Part shown: positions 24,541-38,800 of the stretch, piece after piece
Numbering within the stretch: the first letter of the stretch is position 1
Layout of the letters: every line of letters begins with the position of its first letter
Assembly (NCBI GenBank): GCA_949710005.1
Contig: OX453276.1
Location: 22,127,849 to 22,191,848, forward strand
Origin: Ricordea florida
Taxonomy: Eukaryota; Cnidaria; Anthozoa; Corallimorpharia; Ricordeidae
Length of the DNA stretch: 64,000 nt
Direction: 5' to 3'
The notes under the pieces: generated by a model
The model's database searches: none
What the model was told of the DNA's origin: nothing
Seen by the model: the letters and a program-made list of their open reading frames with translations, nothing else
Made by a program: the position numbers and the translations under genes

Positions 24541-26950
24541 AGCAACTCAGCTACGTTAATTGATAATATCTTTGTAAATAACCCTGATCAACTTTTTCTT
24601 AGCTGTAACATCATCTCCGACATTAGTGACCATTTCTCTAAATTTTGCATAATCTAAGCGGCAAGAGACAAATATAGAGGGTGCACTACCAAAATACGCG
24701 ATTATTCTAATTTTTCCGTTGACCTATTCAATACTGAGGAGGAATAAGGAACTGTCTGAAGTTGACTGGGACGGTATCCTCATAAATCTTGCAACTGATC
24801 TGGGCAAATTATTTTCAACATTTTATAACAAATTTAATAAAATTGTAAACAAGCATGCTCCAATCACAAAGTTATCAAAGCGTAAAGCCAAACAGCTTTT
24901 TAAGCCTTGGATATCTACTGGGCTGAAAGCACTCCACTAAGGTCAAAAAAAAAGTTCAGTGTATGTGTCCGGTGACGATGACAATGACAAATATTACTGA
25001 AACAAAATTTTTAGCCTGCTACGCCTAAGTAAAAAGATGTACTACCAGGATTATTTTGAACGCCATGAAACGAACATGAAAAAGTTGAACATGGGAAGGA
25101 ATAACTGAACGACGTCTTGCATCGTAGTAAACTCAGTTAGAAGACCAAACTTATAACTGCTCTTAAGGACCCTAACAATGGCATGAAAATCGTGAAGGAA
25201 CCTTCACTGATTCCTGATATTCTTAATGAACACTTTGCTACTGTGGGAAATAGATATAAGCTAGCACAATTCCAACTCCACAACAACATTATCTTAATTA
25301 TGTTAGTCATCGCAAGTCACCAACTTCACTCTTTTCTATTCCAACCGGTAACGCCTGACGAAGTACGTGAAACTCCAAATACTCTCCATACCAAACAACA
25401 AGTCTTATGGACTATATTCTTCTCCAATTAAGTGTACTAGAAGTATCATGGCTCGTTCCTAGTCTCTCAGAAATATTTAATACCTCAGTAGAATTGGGAA
25501 AATACCCTTCAAAATTGTCCAAAATAACTCCAATAGTTAAGAGCGGCGAAGAAAATGATGCTAATAAGTACAGACCTACATTCCTATTATTCAACTTTAA
25601 TAGAATTTTTGAAATGATCATGTACAATAAAATGAAAGATTATATTGACAAACATATTGTATTCCTCCCTGTATGGTTTTCGTAAAGATCACTCGACTCA
25701 ACATGCAATCTAGATATTCACGGTTAACGCGATACAGCCGTCTAATATGAATCAAGGTATGTTCTCGTGTGCAGCCTTCGTAGACCTCAAAAAAGCTTTT
25801 GATATTGTTGATCACAATATTTTGCTCGACAAACTTAACCACTATGGCTTTCGTGGAATTATTAAACACTAGTTCCGTCCTCGTATCTGAATAATCGTGT
25901 GCAATCGACCCAAATCGGACCGCACATATCGAACAAAGCCAACGCAAGTTGTGGTGTTCCCCAAGGATCTGTCCTTGGTCCATTGCTTTTCTTATTGTAT
26001 ATAAATGACATACATCAGTGCTCGAACATACTTAAGTTTTATCTTTTCGCAGATGACACTGGTATCCTTTATGCTGATAAGAACTTGAAGTCCTTAGAAA
26101 ATATAGTAAATATTGAATTACAAAATCTCTACGACTGGTTACTGTAACATCTAACAAGTGAACTCTCAATACTGCCAAGACTAATTTTGTAATTTTTCAT
26201 CCTTATCAAAAGAGAGTCATTCACCAACCGACCCTCTGCATGTTCGATAACGAGAAAAAACAGAATGTTATTCCAGAGTCCAAAAATTTTATTAAATATC
26301 TTGGCGTGTTGATCTCTTGATAGCAACCTTTCTTGGAAATATCACATTGACGCTATTAAGACAAAAATCAGTAACATTTTTGGACTTATTTCAAAATTGT
26401 GGCACTCCATACCTCGTCATATACTTTTGTACATGTACCAAACATTAATACACCCTCACCTACACTACGGTCGCGTTGTCTGGGGTCAGATATCCAAGAC
26501 TTCCCAGAATTTTAATTCTTCAAAAGAAAGCGCTTCGCATGATGTATTTTATGGATATACGCGAACATGCAATTCCTCTATTTATCGACACTGATATATT
26601 ACCAGTGACATTTATGTATTATAAGTCTGTAGCTCGTGTAATGCACGACATCAACAACAACCATTCGCCACCAAATCTCTTAAATTTAAAAAAAAAAAAC
26701 CCTCAACAATTCATTTATACAACACACGATCATCTACTTCTGGTAATTTTTATGTTAAAAGCTCAAACCTGGAAATACACAAAAATTCCTTCTCTCGTTA
26801 TGGCGTAAAACTTTGGAATATGATACCTTGTCATATTAGAGATCTCCCTAAAAAGGAGTTCACCAAAGCACGTCACAGATCAGCGCTTTCCGATATGATA
26901 AAAAGAGAAAACGACTATATTGAGTTGCCATTGATAATTAAAAAAAGTTG
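24541..26950 (+). pseudogene. Broken, 5'-truncated LINE (endonuclease end and reverse transcriptase)
   Basis: Fragments in shifting frames trace an APE-type LINE. An endonuclease end (ATLIDNIFVNNPDQ, then SDISDH, with a stop soon after) is near 24,548-24,655. HAPITKLSKRKAKQLFKPW is at 24,860-24,920 and an RT start (YPSKLSKITPIVKSGEE, ANKYRP) at 25,500-25,590. [18 protein letters not shown] follows near 25,770-25,820, then GVPQGSVLGPLLFLLYINDI and YLFADDTGILY at 25,950-26,075, and C-terminal pieces to about 26,940. At least five frame changes or stops interrupt it. It is clearly older than the LINE at 5.1 kb and from a different subfamily. Confidence 0.88.
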
Positions 26951-27240
26951 GTTGTAACTGTTAAGTAATTTCATATTCTATAAATTTTATGCTTTCTGCT
27001 CTCCGTAAGTCTCCTTTTCCCTTTTCGTTTTTTTTCCTTAGATATAATGGTAATTAAAATAAAGCTATAATAGAAATAAGAATTATTGTAAATTAATTTT
27101 TTAACTTCCTTTTCCTTTCATTGAAATTTTTCTTTTTCTTTCAACTGGGCCACCTAGATTAGCAACGGCTATTTTGCGGGCCAGTTTATTGTAAGATACT
27201 TTTTAATAAAAAAACAAAATTGAAAGTTGAAGTTGAAATT
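26951..27240 (+). mobile_element. 3' UTR and tail of the broken LINE
   Basis: An AT-rich UTR runs through GGCCACCTAGATTAGCAACGG to GAAAGTTGAAGTTGAAATT, a repeat-like terminus. The end is approximate. Confidence 0.5.
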
Positions 27241-30200
27241 CTGACTAAACTAGTCACCAGACCTCCAACAATGTTGCCAGCCACCCTGACGCACAACGGG
27301 TAGTTAATTGTGCGTACACAAGGATTGACAAATGGCCAGACTGGACAGCGTGACTGTACACGTATTTATCAGAATATTTATCATTTATCTATCAGAACCA
27401 GCGTGAAACAAGAGCCAGAAAACTGTCGGTGTTCCCAGGCTAATGGAGGAGGGGAGAGAAGCGTTGAGTGTCGATCCAAACAACGACTAGCCGCCACAGA
27501 AAAACACCATCTTTATAAAATCTCTTTGCTAATACTTTAACTTTAACAGATCATTTGTTTTCCGCGTAACTGGGTATTTACGCACTACTATTTTAGCTGA
27601 TACAATTTAGGTACCCTATCTAAGGATCACATGCACCGGGAACACTATGCCAACATTGGCAAAACTGATACCATATTTAAGGATTGAGAACCTCAAAAAC
27701 CATACCCTATCCCGCCGCACATACCTATATCGCCCAGGCCATATATGGGACTGCTCCTGCACCCCCCACCCCCCCTCACCCCGGGATTGGCTCCTACTAG
27801 GTCATCCTAAATGTAAACATAGTGAAGTAACAGTGCTGCTGACCGGTAGACATGACCTCAGAAATAGTTCGAATTTTCTTTTTTTTTTCACTCCTGGGTT
27901 AAGAAAAAATACCGTGTTGATAGCCACAAATTGTGGAATTTTGTCGCTACACGACCTACACTAAATGAGCTTTATATTTTGGTGTTGTTCTGAAAAGCTG
28001 CTAATCCGTGCAATGCCAGTTGTTTGATGTGGAATACTTGACTTTATTCCCTTGACATCATACCAGAATGATCGTTGAAAGGAAAACTCATGATCAGGGA
28101 AAAGGTCCTGGGAACGAGATTGTTCAACTTCCATTTTCGAAACAACAAACTTCAATTTTCACAACATCAACTTTCATTTTCAAAAAAACAAACTTCCATT
28201 TAGGATGAAAGTCCATGTCCCTTTGAAGTTGATGGACTATACGAGAGATCTAGAAGTGTTCAATCATTAAAAATATATGACAGTGAAGAGAGTGTAAGTA
28301 ATTTTACATTATGAAATGTTTTCTGTGTGAAGCAGTAGTTTGGTTGTTGGGAGGTGGTTGTTTATAACCTTAAGGGTGGGGGAACTGGTCATTTGTCAAT
28401 ATGGCAGATGAGTTTCAAACCGACATTCCATTTCATCGTTGGTTTATAGATTTGACCCCAATAAAATTCCTACATTGTGAAAGTTCTATATTGATCACTA
28501 CTGGCAGTGGGAGGTTTAATATCTGATGCTCCATTAGCCGTCCAACTCTTCTACTGCTCAAGTTGTTTTCTTCCGTAAATCAGTTTCACGCCGGCAGCTT
28601 GTTTCCATAACTACAGGGGTGTCACGGGAAGGTTAGTATGATTGCGCTGAACGAGCGCTTTCCATTCAACAAAAATTCCGGCCTGATATTTCAAAATTTA
28701 TATCGGCCGAATGGAACACATGGCGCGTTCCATTCGACCAAAAATTCCGGAGTATCAAAACCGACGAGATACAGTCTATTTTCTCCTATTTGCGTACTGT
28801 CCTTTAACATCCGCGTTAAAGACCGACTGCTCGCCGTCCTTCGAAGCCACAGAAAACGATAACGACAAGTTTAAATAATTTAGCAGTCTACCTTCCTCTC
28901 ATCACCAGTAGTGAATTTCATGTTTTTGTTCTCAGCACTGACCATGGGCTCCTGGCACTGACGTATTCACTCTTACCAATCAGATTGCAGTATTTGTGGT
29001 GGCCACATTAAACGGATTTTTGTCACGTGATGACCATACCGTTGTCCACTCGACGCACATTTTATTTCTTGCTCACACCAACAGAATATCAAAGGAATCA
29101 TAGATCCGCAGCATTGGTTACATAGACGCTATAGTGTTTGTGATAGTATGTGGTTTGGTTGTTGTAAGAGCGTGGGAAAATCTTAGCCCCCATACGGTTG
29201 AGGATGACTTTTCAATCATAGAACACAACGTGGCGCGTGTGTTTAATCAAAGATACAAAGTAGTAAAAATGGAGAGGCTGTGACGTAGGAGATGCACTGA
29301 ACTAGATACAAACAATCACTACATGTAACACAGTAATTCTTTAAGTTTATTGTTCTTCAAGAACAGCACGAAAACAACTCAACAACGAAGTGAAACTGTA
29401 AGTAGACAATCTTGTGAGAGTACTTAAGCTTCTCGCTTAACATTTTCATCAACCTTATCTCTGAATGAACACTGCTCTACCTACTGTTTTCCAGTACACA
29501 TTTATTCAAAGAAATTGATGTAAAGTTGGCGCCCCATGCAGATAGCCTTGCCAATACCTAATAATAAACAAAACTATACTTAACTGAGAAAGGCTATCGG
29601 CTTATCAAGACCTGGGACTCGGTCCATGTACATGTATAAATACTTTACAAGACATGCTCAAAATATAGACAAATTCTCCAATGTGAATTCCAAAACCCTT
29701 TGAGGGAAAATGTAATACTACCGTACACACATTTCACTATTCCATAATGAATTACCAACCAGTGTTGAGTAACAGCACGTACAAATGTCACAAATCTGGG
29801 TCACACTGGCCACAGAACATTACTATATGGCAAGTCCCATGCACATCACCATCTGCGAGCGTCAAATTTCTCTTCCACTTCTGGGAACAGATTCATATTA
29901 ACGGAAAAGGAGTCGTGGATGATGCCAGCCTGGGTCACCGCGGATTGCAGTGTCTGCGCTGTCCACTATACAACAATGCATTCATACTAATTCTATCCCA
30001 TAAACTTAATTCGACGGCTTGTTACATCCACCAGTCAAACAAGTGGATTAGCTGACAGGCTGGAATGACGTCGCAGGTGGTTTTGCTAGCGGGCGTAAGG
30101 GTGGAAAGCCGTTCTTGTGTATGATATTATAGGTCCAAATGCACTGGGTCGTCCATCTAGGGTAAAAAAGTGGAAAACACCTGTCAAAGTAATTATTGCG

Positions 30201-32550
30201 TTGCAAATCCAAGACAAGCAAACGATTCAGTAATTCCCGGCGTTGTCAAACTTAGTTTAAGAAATACAGAGCGTCGTAATTGTAACAATTCGCATCACAA
30301 CCATTAACAAGTCTTTGTTAAGTTTTTCGACAAAAAATGAAAATGTTGAGAAACTTATTACCCTGGAGTAAATTGCACCAACACAACTAACGTTTTAGAG
30401 GGCGCTGCATGCAACATCAGACTAAACAGAAATACTCATAACGCATAATGGCTTGAACAATTATAAAACACGAAGAGATGTCGTCTTGCAAATGGAGACA
30501 TTTCGACACTGATACCAGTACGAGAACCAGATTTTACCACATTTTTGGACGAAATATAATTGCCGTTTTAACACGAAGTTCATTATTCTCTCTAAAAACT
30601 ATAGCTGCCTTTATCACTGCAAACAAATGAAATCGTTTACATTTCGAAACATTGTTTCTACCGTTGCAAAATTCTCACAGGACCTTAAAGATGGCAAATG
30701 TTTCTAGCTAAAATTTACGCAATACACACACACACCACCACACACACACATTCCACTTGGAGCAAACGGTTCCTAATACTCGCATCAGGCTACAAAGGTC
30801 TCCATTATCTCTGCTAAGCCACTCTGGAAGTACTATGAACGAATGCCGCGAAACACAAGTTCTCCCTTTTAACACACTCATGCACTAACAAAACTTAAAT
30901 CCACTTTCCTTGTATGACAAAAACGTATACGAATTCCTTGAATTTTAGGGAATTCGTAGACCTTTCTTAGCTATTAATATGCAACTCTCCTGCAAATACT
31001 ATAAACATCCTTTAAATTGCTACTTCACGTTACATTACAAACATTACGACGTAAATGGCATAATACAGGTTACACATTATTTTAGTTCTGTCATCAGCCT
31101 TAACTTGTTACCATCAGTGTTAAGTGGCTTAATTGTGATAGACGGTTTTAACATGCAGGCTACTTTATTCACAACACCTTTACATTAAAGTGCCCATTAC
31201 TTTAATTTAACCATACTGCAACAGCTAAGTGTCAGAACTTCGTCTGACCAGTGAAGCAAACCTTAACAGCCCATGTTCTTCTTATACTAAGTCAGGTCTT
31301 AACATTAAACATAAGGCCAGTCTGCAGTTCTCGCCTCAAAGACGGACGGAAAACGAAAGTGAATATGCAGAATACGTGGATTGACAAGACCAAAGTAGGA
31401 TATTTTGGAACTGGATTTCGAATACGCAGCAATTGCTTGGCCACCTCTGTGGCCAAAACAAAATATCTACAGTTTCACCGCAAATAGAGGAAGTGGATCG
31501 GATTCATGATTGCTGTCCAATGCGACTTAGTTTACCTATAGCAAAATTAAAGCAGGGAATCCAAAATTGGTTTGTAATCGGCTAATGATAAGACAACACT
31601 CTCTTTTTTTTCTTATTTTAACGTTAAACGAATCGCCGGAGGGTGCACGAGTTCAAACCAGCATCAAACAGACACGCTTTGTGAGGCTGCCCGGCGTCGA
31701 ATAAAGTGCATGTTAAAAAGCGGCAAGTGAATTAAACAGCTTTAGTTATTTTATTGTTTGATTGCTTTTGACTTAAGTGAATTCAATTGGTCAGTTTTGT
31801 GGGCCTTACCTGGCACCCTTCTCTATTTTCACCGAAAAGTGCACAGTGATGTGCCACTGTTGTCATCTCCGTCCCCGATACCACTTCCCTGCTGCGGGAA
31901 GGAGCCAATCAGATCACTCGCATCTGTCACATGATGAAGGGTCAGCTACGCTGACAATTTGATACTACTACAAAATACAAGTGCTAAAAAGCAAGTTCTG
32001 ATAGAGGCTCTAGATTATTCAAGTCGTTAGAGCACATACAAATACAAAGCCTTAGCAAGTTCCAGGCGTTCCAGGTGATAAACAAGAGGCAAAAAGTAGG
32101 AGCGCGCGAAATGAACAGGCTACAAAGCCAAGGCCACGGAGCCATAGGACTGGAACCTACTCCTACGACCTTGCAGTAATATTGGCAGATGTGAGCCATC
32201 AGTGCGTGTGTACATGTTTAACCAAGCTTTGAAAAAGCCAGAGAACATAATTCCGGCTGTGACAGCTTCTAGAGTTGTTGTTTCAACACAACTTGATGAA
32301 ATTCTATGTCCACTTTCCTAAAACAAAGCTCGGTGAAAAGAATCCAGACCAGGAGCTCTCACTGTATCACCTACGAAATTGTATTACAAGGCAAACATAG
32401 CGATGCAATATGAACTACAACAAAACCTCCAAAATATAAATAACAAGATAGTTCAAAGTAAGGAAGGACCAAACTACAACTGACACCGTTGAGCCTACAA
32501 GATCAAAAGTGCTTTACAATGTACATACTGTAGATGTATACATGTAGCAT
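27241..32550. other. 5.3 kb without a supported gene
   Basis: Short ORFs only, none with recognisable domains or splice grammar. It includes CA-rich microsatellite DNA at 30,722-30,752, a TTTCCATTCAACAAAAATTCC-like imperfect direct repeat at about 28,660-28,755 and AT-rich spacer. It may include 3' exons or UTR of the minus-strand RRM gene, which is unfinished at 35,549. Confidence 0.4.
30722..30752. repeat. (CA)n microsatellite
   Basis: CACACACACACC repeats interrupted by ACC. Confidence 0.8.
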
Positions 32551-32767
32551 TGACCCTTTCACTCCTTGATGTGATCAATGTAAAACTTCTCGTTTCAATA
32601 TCAATACAATACCAAGAAAATGGATGGTGAGAATTGGGCAAAAGATCAACCCGAGGTTAACGAGTTGATTTAACACTACTAAATTCTCTCAACTGGCAAA
32701 TAATGGAATACATGTACGGCAATCATTGAAGGGAATTACTACTCGGATCTTAGGAGTGAAAGGGTTA
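32551..32767. mobile_element. MITE with ACCCTTTCACTCC ends (about 217 bp)
   Basis: Left end ACCCTTTCACTCC, right end GGAGTGAAAGGGTT, inverted over about 13 bp, with unrelated non-coding DNA between. The ends match the shorter TTAA elements at 34,957-35,172, suggesting shared mobilisation by one transposase. Confidence 0.7.
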
Positions 32768-34956
32768 ACCTGTGGTAAGCATAGTTAACTTAATTGCTCC
32801 AACTCCCCAGATCAGCTAACAAAAACAAACTCCATGCACAACAAAACTTAAACAGTCTACAGGTATCATCAGATTATTTTAAACGAAATGTTCCCCGCAA
32901 TAATCGACTGTTTGTTAGCAGCAAAATGATCGAGCATCATCAATATCAAGTTCACTTTTTTTGCCAACATAATGTTGAACATGTAGGTATATTGCATGGA
33001 ATTTCTTTTTTCACATTTAAAGTAGCTCATAGCTATTAAGCCTAAATAAACAATAACTGGTTGTCTTCTAATAGCACTACAGGCAGGCACTTAGCACATA
33101 ACCTAAACATTTGCAATTCAATACCAAGTCATTTATTTCCAAAGGAAACTAATTCATAACTGATCCATAATTATAATATAATCATTTGCCTTCAAGATCT
33201 GGTTGCTTGGTATCTACTTGTATGAAATTCCTTCTGTTTGGATATGAAACATGACATATTCTGTCATTGCCTTCTTATTTTTGGAACGATTTGGCCATGG
33301 CTGACATACAGTGTCTCCCAAGGGACTAGGAAAACTACTGGAGACTACCATGAATTGAATTAAGCCTTTAAATCATTTTGAGCTTAAGGCAACCAGCAGG
33401 AATACTACAAATTACTCCATAAACATTTTAATATTAACCACAGCTTGACCTAAATATCTTTAAATTGGAAAAACATTTAATGGATCTTTATATGCTAAAC
33501 ACAACAGAGCATGCAGGCCCATTTTAAAAAGCCAATATAACCACAAAAGAAGCCACGAGCTTAAGCCTGCTCACAGTAAACAAGGCCTAATGGCAGGACA
33601 TGCTAAGTAGCACGTTTCCAATCAACATTAACCCCTGATGTGCCCAATAATGGTAGGTAGATGATCAGATGTGGTTGTCTATGGTAAAATTAGACTTTCA
33701 CTCTAAGCTACTTACAGTAAATATACAATAAATGCTTACATGACTAATAACACCACACAAGGCCCTTGTCTAAATACTCAAAATAATTACATACGAAGCA
33801 AATACCGAAATGTAAATAAAGAAAAATATTAGACATCTTCACAGAAAAAATACAAAACGTGCAACGGCACACACTATCTCTTGCTTTGCAAGACTTTTCT
33901 GTATTATTAGGACACATGCCCATTCAGAGCAATTGGCAATCAAGACTATAAATTGATATTTGCTGATGGTTTGTCTATATACATGACGAGATGCAGTGGT
34001 GACAACCTACATGCACTCTCTCGCTCCTAGAGGGAAACAATTTAATGTGCCACATTATAGCCTTCCATGTAAAGTTGTTGATTCTTAATGACACTGCAGT
34101 CTTGGGTTATGGTTTTTAAAAAAAATATTGTGTGTCTTATCAGACTTTGGTCTTTGTTTTACCAGGCACATTACTTGAATCAAAACTTAGCTATTTAAGT
34201 CTGACTGGTTACTTACTGGCTTTCCTACTTACATGTATTAGTGACAGGAAAATGAATACAAATGAAGCAGACATTATATGGAATTGTGGTGCCCAGCAAA
34301 TGCAATAAGAAATCAAAAGACAAATTCTTCAACAAAACTATCTTCTAGTCTAGATTAACATGAGCTGCAACCATAGTACAAGCAAAGGCAATTCCCAAAG
34401 GCTTTTAGGTCATTCTTAACCATGCTGTAGCTACAGTGGGATTAACATACCATTCAGATAGGCTTTGTACCTAAAAGAAGGCAATCTTAAAAACTAATAT
34501 ACACAAACAATGGCCAATTATAAATAAGGGACATCATATGTATAATACAAACTACAACAAAATCCCAGCACATGACCATGATCAACAATTGGATGCAGGC
34601 CCAACAAAATATTGACTACTTGGTTTGAATTTGTTATGCAATAGATTACTCAATCCCAGACTTCTTTATTTAATATGCATCTCAAGAACATACAGAGATG
34701 GGACAACAATGTTTACTCTTTTTGATAACCAGACTCAGTGTCAAGTAACCACAGAAAACAACACGCATAATCATGAAAGACTTTGAAGGGTGAAACATCA
34801 TGTGCGTACAGAAGTTTGATCATTCTCCCAAACTCTACGTGCGTGTTGAGCAAGTCCAATAATAATTGCCTTTTCAGTCCCAATGGAAACCTGCCAGCTG
34901 GTCCCAGGAGAGTTCATTTGCAGTCAACCAAAGGGTAAGTAATCTCTAAGTCAATC
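32768..34956. other. No gene seen
   Basis: 2.2 kb of AT-rich DNA without convincing exons or repeats; possibly 3' UTR or downstream intron of the RRM gene. Confidence 0.4.
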
Positions 34957-34983
34957 TTAACCCTTTCACTCCCAAGAGTGACT

Positions 34984-35020
<37 letters not shown>

Positions 35021-35058
35021 TTCGTCAAATGGAGACCCCTTGGGAGTGAAAGGGTTAA
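34957..35058. mobile_element. TTAA MITE, copy A (102 bp)
   Basis: TTAACCCTTTCACTCCCAAG to CTTGGGAGTGAAAGGGTTAA, near-perfect inverted ends with TTAA termini (piggyBac-like preference). Confidence 0.85.
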
Positions 35059-35070
35059 AAACTATCTCCC

Positions 35071-35097
35071 TTAACCCTTTCACTCCCAAGAGTGACT

Positions 35098-35142
<45 letters not shown>

Positions 35143-35172
35143 ATGGAGACCCCTTGGGAGTGAAAGGGTTAA
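35071..35172. mobile_element. TTAA MITE, copy B (102 bp)
   Basis: Differs from copy A by one or very few bases (ATTTTACTCG versus ATTTTATTCG) and lies only 12 bp away in the same orientation. Confidence 0.85.
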
Positions 35173-35548
35173 TTAACCTTGGGTTATTGCTAATCAACTT
35201 TCTAGGAACACAGTCTTGGGATGCAGTCAGATTGAAATTTTAAATGCCATTTTCAGGAACACATCCAATATTCTGGAGATGCACATTTCTACACAAAAAT
35301 AAGTTTCTCTTGTAGATAACAATACAGTCAACAACAATGCACTGCTTGTTTGTCCATAAGATTGTCAAAATATTCACCTCAAACATAATCATGTACGAGG
35401 CAATATTATTACACTTCCATTCGTCGATCACTTTGTAAAATTTACCAATAAAAATAACAGTTCCAAGTTTGTAAAATATCAGTGAATCTGCCACATGCTT
35501 TATGCCGTCACTGTGCATTCAAAACTTCCTTATTTTGAAGAGTCATAC

Positions 35549-35815
35549 CTGGATAGCGAACATCTCTTCCTCCTCCATATGGGTATTCATACCCTGCTGC
35601 AGGGTAACTGGATGCTGTGGGAGGGAATGTACCAGGAGAGTAACCTGCATATCCCGGAAGACCATAAGAAGCAGGGTATACTGTGGGATCAAATGCCCCA
35701 GATGTACCAAATGCTGCTCCATATAATGCTGCAGCATAGCTTGGGTTGTATGCTGCTGCAGCTGCACCAAGGCTCAATCCAGCTGCCCCTGTTGCTGAAC
35801 CAGCACGGAAGGGTC
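35549..35815 (-). CDS. RRM gene exon 12 (Ala/Tyr/Gly-rich tail)
   Basis: 267 nt: PFRAGSATGAAGLSLGAAAA, continuing to YPYGGGRDVRYP, then a GTATGA donor. Low-complexity C-terminal region. Confidence 0.85.
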
Positions 35816-38800
35816 CTGGTCAAAAATAAAAAATTTACTCAAATGCTCTTAACCTTTTCCACAAACAAAATGATAAAAATAAAGCAAAATCAATAAACTA
35901 ATAACTCAAGAACTAAAACAACATTTTTTGATACTGTTTAAGTGGAGAAATTCTATACATAAGAGATTCTTTAAAGATATTTTTTGGCTAGTTTAAATCA
36001 AGCGGCAACATTTGAAGGGGGGTGGCATAAATTTCTGCTTGTTAAATCATGTAGGTATGTGCAAGGAACAGAACTTGACCAAAAAATATATGATAAAAAA
36101 TAAACAAGTAAAAGGTCAAACAGGGGTTCCAAAAGGGAAGGGGGCTTAAAAATCATGGGATTCCGAGACCATCGCATATGCAAGCTGGGCTTTGCATTTT
36201 GGAATTTTTTAAGGTAAGTGGGAGTTATAATATGGAAGTTGGGTATGGATATTCTCTGGAATTGTCCATTTTGTCAGGCAACTATAGTGCAACACAGCTA
36301 CCTACAACTGTCAGCTTAAGGAGTACATGCATTTGCAACTGAAATTTTCTTAGAACTAACAAAGAGTTGGCTTCTAGATACGCTTTGATGACCAGATGAA
36401 AACCTACAAAACCTTTAATGCTTTTACTACATTCATCATACTTTCTCAGTTATAAGGTGCAGTATTTTTTCAGAAAAAGTTGGTTTGTTTTCTATAATTT
36501 TTTTAAAAAACTCACAATACATCTTATAGTCAAGTGTTTTAAAAACACCAAAAATATTTTGCTAATTAAAAATGTTTTAGAAGAATGAATCTACCAAAAA
36601 ACCTAAGGTCTAACAAACATTTGGACTTGAACTTTATCCAGTTTAGTACGTGGTTCTTAGAGAACCATATTTTATCAAGCACCAGGTTGTAGAGGAAAGG
36701 ACCGAAAACCAAAGCGCATAGAATGAATAAACGCACAACCAAAATGGCAGGTGATCTGACCACGTCATCCTTGGAGATTTTGAGAAAATGTTTCCCATTG
36801 AACCAAAGCTTACTAAATACCCAGCAAAGCCAAGAAAAAAAATGGGGTGAGAAAAACAAAAGAAGTTGCGAGGAGAGGGAGCGAAAAGTAAAAGTTGAGG
36901 GAGGAGGGAAACTTTTCAACCCCAAAAAAATTTGCTTTCTGCACATGCAGGCTCAAACTTCGGACACTGTAAATTACCATCTGGTATGATTAGGCTTGTT
37001 TACTGGTTGATTTTCAAACAAAATTTGGGCAAGTTCCGGTACATTTTGGGCAAACGGTAAGCAGAAAACTTAAAAGTTCCAGTTCCAGTTTCCAGAAAAG
37101 TTCCAGGGGTGAATGGGTTAAATTTTGTTTTAATCAAAAATGCTGCTGCAAGCTGCTAAACTGAATGGCTTCAGGCAGTCTACTTACCAAAACACGAGGC
37201 AAAATTGTTCGATCCGGGAAATAAATTGTAAACACTAACAACCGGCCCCACGGTTCATCAACTTGTCTACCAAATCCCAGTGTTTGATCGTTTTTTTGAA
37301 AACCCAAAGCAGAGTAAACTCATTCTCTGTGACTCAGACAAATGGTATCTGCCATAATTATTGAATGTTAATTCAAACATAATGAAGCTAATAGCAGCCA
37401 GAATAGTGAAGATTCAAGTAAATACAGTGGAGACATGCTTCATTCATGATCGAAAACATCATTCATTGCATCTATATTGGTAGCCTTGCCATTTTCTCCT
37501 TATACGGGGGATTCACTATTTGGATTAAACAAATTCCTAAAGCTAAAAACTCATGTGGTATTGCATCACAAATTTTGCAGTCCTTTTCATCTGTATTCAA
37601 GTCAATGATGGAATAGCACCATTGTAGAAAAGGCAAAGTTAGCAAGAAATTTATTTAACTGTAACTAATATTTTACAGTTTTCCTCTTCATTTTCATATC
37701 TGCCACATCCACAAGGAATTTTTAGGTAATTACCAAAATGCCCTTACAAAAATAATCCTATTTTATCCATATTTTATAACTATTTTAATGCTATCACAGC
37801 TATTTTTTCCCTATTTTTTTCTCACTGATCTATATTTTATTCCTATTTTACCAGAAAGAGAAAATAGAGCACCTATTTTATTTGTGTTTTAGTTTTATTT
37901 TAAACCTATTTTTAACAAGATGGTATGTTTTATCTCTATTTTCTCATACCAAACTGAAAAAATAGTCTGTAAAACAGACTATTTTAACCCAATTTTACAT
38001 TCTGATATCAGTATTGCTGTATAAAACAGTGATAAAATAGGCTATTTTATTTATATTTTTCTGCAGAAAGGAAAGGTTATTGGCAGTTCCTTTGGAAAAT
38101 ATAAATAAAATAGGCTATTACAATCCTATTTTATTGATGAAAACCTTGAATGATGTAAAATAGACTTAAAATAGACTGTTTTATTCCTGTTTTTTTGAGG
38201 GAGATTCTACTCGAAATTGCAAAATATGTATAAAATAGTCTATTTTAATCCTGTTTTATCCCAAACACCCCACAATGTTATACGTAACATGCATGCCAAG
38301 TGAAACTATATTTTATTCCTATTTTATTTAAAATCAAAATTCAATTGCAACGTATCATTATTCAGTTAGAAAATAGCACCCCCAAAAATATTCTGATCGG
38401 TTTAAAACTGTTTCTATATCTTCACAAAAAACACAGACCTAGCACAAGCTTTAGACATGATGATGGTGCAGTCAAAGAGAATTTCCATTTTTATGATCAA
38501 AGTAAACAAGTTGTTTTCTTTTTTTCTTCACAGCATTTTTCTAAAATAAATAGAAAATACATTTTTTCATAGGATGCTTAACACATTGGAAGTATTCTTT
38601 GAATTGGCTCAACCCTTTTGCTGCATTATTTTCCTTGGGATAAGAGCTAAACTTTCTCCAACAGTAATTCTGCTATATTCATACAACAATTCAAGTTCTG
38701 TGCCTTCATCTTTTGTTTCTTCAACACCCAATGCCACTTTTTCCACTTTATTTCCTCAATTAGTCTGGCTAGTTCTTCTGCATACATGTAGGTATCCGTA

